A stretch of DNA of 10,211 nt from Hyphochytrium catenoides (taxonomy: Eukaryota; Sar; Hyphochytriomycetes; Hyphochytriales; Hyphochytriaceae): positions 1 through 10,211 of the forward strand of contig FLMG01000407.1 in the NCBI GenBank assembly GCA_900088475.1. The letters run 5' to 3'. Each line of letters starts with the position of its first letter. The first letter of the stretch is position 1. Below the pieces are notes generated by a model that saw only the letters and a list, made by a program, of their open reading frames with translations, ran no database searches and was not told the origin of the DNA. The translations under genes were made by a program, and so were the position numbers. Of the stretch, positions 1 through 6,700 are shown piece after piece.

Positions 1-70
1 TCCCCCTTCTCTCTCTCTTCTCTTTCTCTCTCTTTTTCTTTCCTCTCTCTCTCTCTTGTTCCCTCTCCCT
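1..70. repeat. Polypyrimidine (CT-rich) tract
   Basis: Seventy bases that are almost only C and T, including several CTCTCT runs, at the window edge. It may be a simple repeat or the pyrimidine-rich part of a promoter for the + strand gene to its right. The tract continues off the window, so its true length is unknown. Confidence 0.8.
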
Positions 71-190
71 ATAAACTGTCTTTAGCCCAAGGTCACGTGA
101 TGGTCGCGGTGCAACTAAACAATGGGCACTAACCCTTTTCATTATTCTCTAAAAGACCTGGTACTCTTGCTGCTTCTTTCCTTTTATAAG
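70..190 (+). promoter_or_regulatory. Candidate promoter: TATA-like words and an E-box palindrome
   Basis: TATAAA at 70-75 directly follows the pyrimidine tract. The 8-bp palindrome TCACGTGA (core CACGTG, the E-box/G-box bound by bHLH and bZIP factors) lies at 93-100. A second TATA-like word, TATAAG, lies at 185-190. The order and position suit a promoter for the gene beginning near 408-493. Short words like these occur by chance, so this is weak. Confidence 0.25.
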
Positions 191-407
191 GCCTTGGACG
201 GAGCGGGGCGTTCGTGCAGCCCCAAACCCAAGTGTAGCAGAGGGAACTGCGGATGGAAGACGGAGCCAGACGGACAGACAGAGGAACACAAATCAATGAG
301 TACGTTACTCCTCGCTGAAGCCAGCAGATGGAAGGCTGGCCGCTCACACTTCATCATCATCACCTCCTCGATCGGACTCGTTTCCATCATCAACATTGTT
401 TGGCGCT
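191..407. other. Non-coding or leader stretch left of the broken gene
   Basis: Frame 2 is open across 122-460, but the text (Ser/Cys/Gly-mixed, then an Ile-rich run from TCATCATCATCACC-type triplets) does not look like a conserved protein. I treat it as 5' leader or intergenic DNA. I cannot exclude that it encodes the real N-terminus. Confidence 0.35.
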
Positions 408-596
408 ATGCATCCCACTCCACATCAGAAGAGCCGGGAACTGATGAACATCATCAGTGAGCGCCGCCAGCTCACTATCTGGGTACTGCCTCATGGTGGC
501 GACCACCAGGCGAGAAGTAATGCAAGCAGCTTCTTTGATTGAGGCGGTGAAGGAGCTCGACAAGGACACTAGCAGCCTGCTGGCGGTCAGCACTGA

Positions 597-995
597 TACT
601 GCTCCTGCTTGCACCAACCATCCAGAATTTTTCTAGAGCGGCTGGCGGCAAACCTGGAATATATACGCGTCTTCTTCACAGAATGGTCCCTCGAGGACAT
701 CTACTCGTTCAGTGTTCTGGGCAAGACCGGAGGCGATCTTAAATGCAAGTTATCCCTGCTCAAGGGCCGGCAAAGGGATGCAGCTAGGGAGGCCTTAGAC
801 GCTTACCGAAGTCGCGGACTGGGATCTTCTAAAGTTAAGGACCGCTCGACTGCTCTCCAACCTCACAGCTTTGTAGGACGATTCCGATGTGACTATCATA
901 AGCAGAAGGAAGCATCCTTCCTCTCTGAGAAGAAGAAGCAACAGCACTCGTTCGAGCTCAAGCACATCGATGTTGTCTTTGAGACCGGAGATTGA
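597..995 (+). CDS. N-terminal-side fragment of the broken left-hand gene
   Basis: Open in frame 3. It reads from ILLERLAANLEY-like helix text (with the T5 shift just upstream) through a Lys/Arg-rich stretch, and stops at TGA 993-995. Immediately upstream, frame 1 reads MVATTRREVMQAASLIEAV (ATG 493), which joins it at 628-633. Immediately downstream, frame 1 continues as DDAFAEDCRLFKVILVVLYN. The continuity on both sides, rather than any domain match, is the evidence that it is a gene part. No catalytic motif is visible. Confidence 0.4.
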   Translation, partial: YCSCLHQPSRIFLERLAANLEYIRVFFTEWSLEDIYSFSVLGKTGGDLKCKLSLLKGRQRDAAREALDAYRSRGLGSSKVKDRSTALQPHSFVGRFRCDYHKQKEASFLSEKKKQQHSFELKHIDVVFETGD

Positions 996-1392
996 CGATG
1001 CGTTTGCAGAAGACTGCAGGTTGTTCAAGGTGATCCTCGTCGTCCTTTATAATGACGTCCAAGGCCTACTCCCGAACAATTTGAAGGTGCTTGTTAGCAT
1101 TGTCGTGAGAGCGATTTTTGTTGACTATGTGGAGGAAGGAAAACTCTTCTTGATATCCCGATGGCGAGAGGCAGGCGCCGCCTGGGCGCTTCTGGTTTCG
1201 TCGATCGTGAGTTGGACCTTGTTTTAGATGCTGTCAGGCATACGGTCTCCCGCCATATCATGAAGAAGGCGGCAGTCAGTGTGGACGATTTGTGGGCAGA
1301 CATCACGTTAGATAATGCGATGGCCTTCCTACCAGCTATTGTGCACAATATCTTATACGACAGGCAGAGACGGCTAGCATCGTTAGGAGAAG

Positions 1393-1983
1393 TTGGAGAG
1401 CAAGTCATTTCAGGTGGCAGATGGACTATTGGGACCTCATGCCAACGAAGAGCTTGGAGACACAGAGCTGATTGTGACTTTTATGGTCAACTTCCGGCTC
1501 GGGCTAATGGAATCTGCAGGTCGTTCTCTAAGTGTAGCTCACGTCCCTCTTTGTATACGGTGGCTCCGGAAAGAGATTAGATCTTCATCCTGCCAGGGGA
1601 GCGTTGTTCTGATGCCAGACATGGTTCCCGTGGACAAGCACTGCCAGTTGTTGACTGATACCAAGCATTATCTGATTAGTTCCTTTCCCTCGAACGAAGA
1701 CTTTTCACGCGCTGCTCTGGCTCAGAGTATGGGAGAACCTCTAGTCAAGCTTATTTTTCAGGGACACGACGGTAGTCTAATGGGCAGGTCACTCCTTGAG
1801 CTCTTCACTCTCCTTTATGACGGAACTGCCAGCTCGGAGGAACGAAGTAGTGCTATGATGTGCAGGCTGAGTGATGGAAGGCTGTTGCAGCGGTGCCTGC
1901 AACTGGCATTCCGACATGGTGTGGAACAGGGCCTACGCTTTTCTAAGAAACCTACCAAACAAAAAAGAAGCGCGTTGTCTTAA
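1393..1983 (+). CDS. Central fragment (frame 1) of the broken left-hand gene
   Basis: This is the clearest helical part: about 190 codons from FQVADGLLGPHANEELGD to a Lys-rich end, then a stop at 1981-1983. It has repeated Leu-rich helices such as PLVKLIFQGHDGS and SLLELFTLLYDG, with no membrane segment and no enzyme motif. At its 3' end the A6 run (1961-1966) lies where frame 3 takes over as KKRVVLKKEATSRG. At its 5' end, frame-3 text (SGFVDRELDLVLDAVRHTVSR, ~1191-1253, continuing to ~1395) precedes it. Best described as part of an alpha-solenoid-like protein of unknown function. Confidence 0.45.
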   Translation: MESKSFQVADGLLGPHANEELGDTELIVTFMVNFRLGLMESAGRSLSVAHVPLCIRWLRKEIRSSSCQGSVVLMPDMVPVDKHCQLLTDTKHYLISSFPSNEDFSRAALAQSMGEPLVKLIFQGHDGSLMGRSLLELFTLLYDGTASSEERSSAMMCRLSDGRLLQRCLQLAFRHGVEQGLRFSKKPTKQKRSALS

Positions 1984-2546
1984 AGAAGGAGGCAACGAGT
2001 CGAGGGCGGGAGAAAGCGTCCGGAGTTGTCAGCGAGCTGACCAACAACATGAAGCGACCCATAGTAGAGTCCATCCTTCAGCTTCTATTGGCGGGGGAAT
2101 TGGCAGCCATGAACGACAAGTCATGGGACACTATCTGGCACAATTCTCTCCTTATCGCTGCCCTCTACAAAGTGCTACAGGAGCCTTATATCCCACCGTC
2201 CAGGGCGCCTGACCAAGGGTTTTGCATAGAAAATGTCTTGGCCTTCCTAGCAGATACTTGCCTCCTTACAGATCTGATGCCGATAGAGCTCCTAACTCGA
2301 AGCCCTCTCCTACAGGATATATGCCGACATGCTATCGAGAGTATGGATGGTGTGGGCATCACGATCATGACTCTCCTGGTCGCCAAGGAGCTTCGCCAGG
2401 TACCGCCGTCGTTAGACAGGCTAAAGGACCCCAGACGCGAAGGATGGATAGATGAGGAAAGGTTCGATCAGGTTGTCTTGGAAGCAGAGTTGGAACCAAC
2501 GTACGTCGTGGACTGTCTAAGGCATCAGAAAATCCTGCATCGATAA
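1965..2546 (+). CDS. Third large fragment (frame 3) of the broken left-hand gene
   Basis: Open in frame 3 from the A6 run to TAA 2544-2546; the internal ATG at 2049 is probably not a real start, because coding-like text extends upstream of it. It contains a basic patch (KKEATSRGREK, possibly a nuclear-localisation-type signal), then Leu-rich helices (SILQLLLAGELAAM, NVLAFLADTCLLTDL). Just before the stop, frame 1 reads ASENPASITEQSFA (about 2521-2565), which joins better to the next fragment. The TAA may therefore be bypassed by two opposite single-base shifts. Function unknown. Confidence 0.45.
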   Translation, partial: KKRVVLKKEATSRGREKASGVVSELTNNMKRPIVESILQLLLAGELAAMNDKSWDTIWHNSLLIAALYKVLQEPYIPPSRAPDQGFCIENVLAFLADTCLLTDLMPIELLTRSPLLQDICRHAIESMDGVGITIMTLLVAKELRQVPPSLDRLKDPRREGWIDEERFDQVVLEAELEPTYVVDCLRHQKILHR

Positions 2547-2558
2547 CGGAGCAATCCT

Positions 2559-3221
2559 TTGCTCGATAGAGAAAGGAGAGAAGAGGACTTTGCGGTCGAA
2601 GTGGTTTGGGCCAGCGAGCCCTGTCCAGATGATCCATCGTATCGAACAAGCCATGAGAACGATAAGAAAAACTATCAAGAGTTCTTAGACAACGAGTGGA
2701 ATCGTAAGTTCCGGAACTTCCTTCATCTGCTGTGGTTGCTGTTCACGGTTCGCGGGATGTCAGAGATAGTAACGGAGGAGGCTCATTGGAGTCTGGGAAT
2801 GTCGTATGTCCTGCTCTATAGCCAAGAATCGAGCACTTCGACCATCCAAAACAAAGTGATAGCCATGGATTGGCTGCTGAAGATGCTTACCCATGCCTCC
2901 GTAACGCGACCAGCGGGGTTTAACAAGGAGGATTTGGATAGACTCTGTGTGCTGGACCGCGTCCTGCAGTTGAAAGCGCTATTGCAGATTCAGAAGGAGG
3001 AGGGTCTAGGTCGGAAGAAGAGAAAGGCAACTTCAAGGGGTAATGAAGTCTTGGACCGTCTAGTCCAACTGGTCAAGAGCTTACTTGCGGATGAAAAAGG
3101 TGTAACAAACAACGTAGCAGCACGCCAGAAGAAAGAAGTCACGCTCTACATTCTAACGTCACTTCTCCAGTCATTGGTAGTTAGGTGCAAGTGCTGCCGC
3201 CCTTGGTGTCTCGCCTACTAA
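2559..3221 (+). CDS. C-terminal-side fragment (frame 3) of the broken left-hand gene
   Basis: About 220 codons, beginning without an ATG, so it is a continuation rather than an independent gene. It carries an acidic/basic opening (LDRERREEDFAVEVVW), aromatic-rich helices (FRNFLHLLWLLFTV), a second basic patch (GRKKRKATSRG, 3009-3041), and helices to LLQSLVV. It then turns into a Cys-rich tail that looks out of frame. From 3185, frame 2 reads VQVLPPLVSRLLTLF and ends at TGA 3269-3271, a more natural ending. No known domain is recognised. Confidence 0.45.
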   Translation: MLDRERREEDFAVEVVWASEPCPDDPSYRTSHENDKKNYQEFLDNEWNRKFRNFLHLLWLLFTVRGMSEIVTEEAHWSLGMSYVLLYSQESSTSTIQNKVIAMDWLLKMLTHASVTRPAGFNKEDLDRLCVLDRVLQLKALLQIQKEEGLGRKKRKATSRGNEVLDRLVQLVKSLLADEKGVTNNVAARQKKEVTLYILTSLLQSLVVRCKCCRPWCLAY

Positions 3222-3281
3222 CTCTGTTCCGGACTACTACCTGTTGGAGGGAGGGAGGGCACGAGCTGTGACGAGACGCCA

Positions 3282-3300
3282 GCATTGCGATTAGCAATGC
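3282..3300. repeat. Perfect 7-bp inverted repeat (hairpin)
   Basis: GCATTGC, then a five-base spacer GATTA, then GCAATGC: a perfect seven-pair stem. It lies just after the likely end of the left-hand gene and could fold in its 3' RNA. Confidence 0.7.
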
Positions 3301-3341
3301 GCAGTACCGTCGGGGCCTGGGAGCCTAGCAGAAGGACGCAA

Positions 3342-3361
3342 CTACTAGCAGCGCCTAGTAG
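3342..3361. repeat. Perfect 7-bp inverted repeat (hairpin)
   Basis: CTACTAG, then a six-base spacer CAGCGC, then CTAGTAG: a perfect seven-pair stem. It lies 40 bases downstream of the previous hairpin. Confidence 0.7.
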
Positions 3362-3368
3362 CAGGGTC

Positions 3369-3500
3369 GTCCGGCCTGAACACTAATATGAAAGCAACGT
3401 GCTCTATCTGGTGCAGTGCTGTTGGCCGGACTGACTTCTAGAGAGGCAACGAACAACCCTAAGCGTGACCGGCCCTCGATCCTGGTGCCGGCCAGCACTG
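3369..3500. repeat. Nested longer-range inverted repeats (GGCCGG family)
   Basis: GTCCGGCC at 3369-3376 is the exact reverse complement of GGCCGGAC at 3424-3431. The overlapping segment CAGTGCTGTTGGCCGG (3414-3429) pairs with CCGGCCAGCACTG (3488-3500) except for a two-base TT bulge. The middle arm can therefore pair with either neighbour, giving two exclusive folds. Confidence 0.6.
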
Positions 3501-3755
3501 GCGATACGATAGAGAAACTGAAGCGCAAGAAGTACCCGGGCCACGAGCCTCTTGGGGGCTACTAGGGGCACACGCCTCATAGGCCACGCTTCGTCAGAAG
3601 CTACGTCCTTTATGTATGCTTTATAAATGATTGACGTTGAACTCTTAATGTTGATGATATTGAGTTTCCTGTTACTGAGAAGACGTGATTGCGCTCGGAG
3701 GAGTGAGCGCTCATACCACCATCAAAGACGACTCTGCTCTTCATGAATCCATTCA

Positions 3756-6700
3756 CTAGATGTGCCACACTCGAACCAAGTCTTTAGATGCAGATACCGC
3801 AAGATGTCCGGCAGCACTCAGTGCCACGCTTGTGACTTCATTAGTGTGACCCACAAGCCTCTCTTTCCAGCCGCCTTCACCACTGCCCTGGAGCTCCCAA
3901 ACGTCCACCAGATGATCCGACGTTCCCGAGATCACTCTTTCACCATCTGCTGAGATGGCCAGACTTGTTATACGCCCAGAGTCTGGCATAACGTCTTCTA
4001 CCATATAGCGCTTCTCACACTGCTCGGACTGAAGATTCCAGACAGCGATGCCAGTTCGGTCGAAGGGAAGATTCCGATGAAGTGGTGCGATAAACTTCTT
4101 GCCGTCCGGAGAGAGACAAATGACACATCCAACGGATTCTTTTATCGTTCTGACGCATGTGCTGCGTCCTTCCTGCTTGAGATCCCACACTCGCACAGTG
4201 AAATCCCGTGATGCGGAGACAGCAAACGTGTCATCAACGGCGACCGATATGCTCATCACCTCATCACTGACTTTGAAGGACTCTGAGCTCTCGGTTTGCG
4301 GAGTCCATATCCGGAGTGTGCGATCATAAGATCCAGAAAGGACCTTCGACCCATTCGACGTTACTCCCACAGATGAGATCCAAGAAGAGTGGCCCTTAAG
4401 GATCTTCTCACAGACTCCAGTGCTAAAGTTCCAGATCCGGAGAGTATGATCACTGGATCCCGAGACAATCTTCCCGCCATCAGCACTCACAGCGAGACAG
4501 AAGACGTAACAAGTGTGACCCTCAAGAATCCTCACACGAACGCCTGCTACAGAGTCCCAGATACTAAGTGTTTGGTCTTTCGATCCAGAGAGAACATGCT
4601 TGCCGTCCGGCGTGACGGCGACACAAGTGATGTCCGCCTTACGATAACCTCCAGATGCAGTCCCGGGCAGATTCGCCGCCTCAAGCTCCCAAAGACGTAT
4701 GCTATTGTCACAACTTCCTGACGCAGCCAGCTGTTTGCCGTTGTGAGTACGCTTTGCGATAGCAACGCTGTTGACCAAGGACGAATGGCCTTCCAGAACT
4801 CGTTCACAGGCTGTGGTCTGCATGTCCCAGACGAAGATGACGCCATCCGAGGAGCCAGAGATCATTCGCTTGCCGTCTGCCAGCACCACTACGCTTGAGG
4901 TGTGGGAGGCTGGACCACTGTCCGTTTCAAAAACCCTCTCACATACTCCAGAGTCCAGATTCCACAGGCGGAGGAGGTGAAAGCGGCTGCCAGAGACTGC
5001 GTACCTATCATCAGGTGTGACAGCCACACACCGCACCTGATGCTTATGTCCGTCAAGCGTTCTCTCCAATCTCCCAGTGCGAAGGTTCCATACGCGCAGC
5101 TCGTTATCCCTAGCGCCAGATACGATACGATTGGCATCGGAAGTCACGGCCACACAGTCCACGCTTGAGTCATGCCCTCTGAAGATCTTCTCGCAGGTTC
5201 CGCTCACTGCTTCCCACAGCCGAAGCGTACAGTCTTCAGAGCTGGAGATGATCTTTGTCACCCTGGCCTCCTGCGTCGTTGCACTAACGTCCAAAAACGT
5301 CGACAGTCCAGTTATTCGTCCGGTATGTCCCTCTAACGTCTTCCAACAGACGCCTTTCTGCAGCTCCCATAGGCGGACTGTGTAGTCTCCAGACCCCGAG
5401 ATGGCATATTGTCCGTCTGCCGTGACGGCTACGCTGGTAACCTCTGAAGAATGGCCTTCAAAGGTCTTCTCACAGATACCAATTCTGAGGTCCCAAACTC
5501 GAAGACAATGATCCATAGAGCCAGAGACCACCTTCTTGCCATCCGGTGTGAATGTTACAGCTTCGACTTTGTTCGAATGGCCCTCATACTTCGCAAGACA
5601 CGCGTCGAAGGCTTGCACTGGAGGCAGCACTTCACCCCAGACCTTCTCCGGGTAGATATGCTGCTCTCGCAGCCTTGAGGCCATTTGATACACTGTGGAC
5701 TCGGGACGTGGCTGAGTCATGGCAGAAGCATAGACCATGGCTGGACTACGCTTGAGCAGGTGCCCTTCACGTCGTAGCCAGTAAGCAAAGTGTTTGACGA
5801 TGGTCTGCTGACGTGCTCTCTGGACAGCTCCATGATCTTTATCGCCTGCAGTATCCATCATGGAAGGCAAGAGCTCTTCAAGGACCCCCAAAGCGCGAGA
5901 TGCCTCAAAAAGCTCATTGTCATCCATGTGAGCACGTGCTTCAACGGCTTCCAACATGCAAAGTTCTTGTATCAATTCCATGGCAAACTTTGGCTGTCTC
6001 GTTGCCAAGACTAGTTGCTCCAGTTGGTAAGCTCCCTCATGGCAGCGCCTGCGGTTGGGCTGACCATGCATAAGAAGGAGCGGCTGTGCTTTAATGAGTC
6101 TGGTAGTGAAGATGCTTGGCTCGCTGGATCGTCGTTGAGTGAAGTAGCTGGCTAAGCTTTCACGGGTAAAGAGCTCTAGATGCCGATACCTATCTTCCGC
6201 ACATTCCCACAGCTGGCGGTGATACCACTGGAGGAGGCCATGGCCCTTGGTTACGATCAAGTCACCCAGTGACCGCAAGAGACGAAGCGGAGGCAGCTGC
6301 GGCATGCGCCTCACCGGAGGATCCCAGTATCTGAAGGTCTCTCTCAAGACTTCTTCATCCAGTGACAGGAGATCGATCAACTCGTCCTCGCTTACTCCGA
6401 AACGTGAAAAAGTCAGATAGGCAAGTGCATGAGAGACTAGAACCTCCCCCATAACAGTCTCTATGCCAGTCAATAAGAATGAGATAGCCTCCCTGATCCC
6501 ATGAGTGAAGGAGATATCATCCACTTTGTCGCCCGACCGGAAAGTCTTCACGATTGAGACAATCAATCGCAAGAACAGAGGTGACCCAGAGGTTTTCACA
6601 GCCGCTCTTACGGCCTCTAGAAGCCCCGCATTCTTTATCTGGTGACCCTCTGCCTCTAGGAGACTCTCAAAGATAGAAAGTCCCTCTTCCTCAGATAGAC

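Larger units (their letters stand above)
493..3271 (+). pseudogene. Frame-broken gene for a leucine-rich helical (solenoid-like) protein, family unrecognised
   Basis: Consecutive open segments on the + strand read as one long protein rich in amphipathic Leu helices, but the frame changes repeatedly. Coding-like text runs in frame 1 (~451-633), 3 (~633-990), 1 (~991-1140), 3 (~1140-1395), 1 (~1395-1965), 3 (~1965-2530), probably 1 (~2530-2560), 3 (~2560-3183) and 2 (3185-3271). Several switches sit at short homopolymers (T5 at 628-632, A4 at 1140-1143, A6 at 1961-1966), where a single-base change would join the text smoothly. No GT-AG introns of sensible size explain them. The start is uncertain: ATG 493 in frame 1, or ATG 408 in frame 3 with one more shift. 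The end is also uncertain. Fanconi FANCI/FANCD2 and other HEAT-type proteins were considered without a convincing match. A local assembly error, a young pseudogene or recoding are all possible; the adjacent 5.1-kb gene has no such breaks. Confidence 0.55.
3272..3755. other. Convergent intergenic region with an inverted-repeat cluster
   Basis: Lies between the 3' ends of two genes pointing at each other. No convincing coding text is present, although frame 3 stays open from 3222 to about 3383. The left part (3282-3500) is GC-rich and full of short perfect inverted repeats. The right part (3600-3755) is AT-richer with TTTATAAATGA near 3620. I see no AATAAA on either strand. Confidence 0.6.

Noticed and set aside
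960-2050. Tiny or ordinary introns as the reason for the frame changes
   Set aside because: Coding-like text runs right up to and across each switch, and no GT-AG pair of sensible length with correct phase sits at the switches. Single-base shifts explain them better.
493-3271. Identity of the left-hand gene as FANCI, FANCD2 or another named HEAT-type protein
   Set aside because: The general helical character fits, but I could not align any distinctive segment, so no name is given.
4389-5678. Several + strand open frames of 75-110 codons opposite the WD40 region (e.g. 4389-4721, 5077-5385)
   Set aside because: They are antisense shadows of the repetitive WD40 coding sequence, with no recognisable domain of their own; the minus-strand reading is unambiguous.
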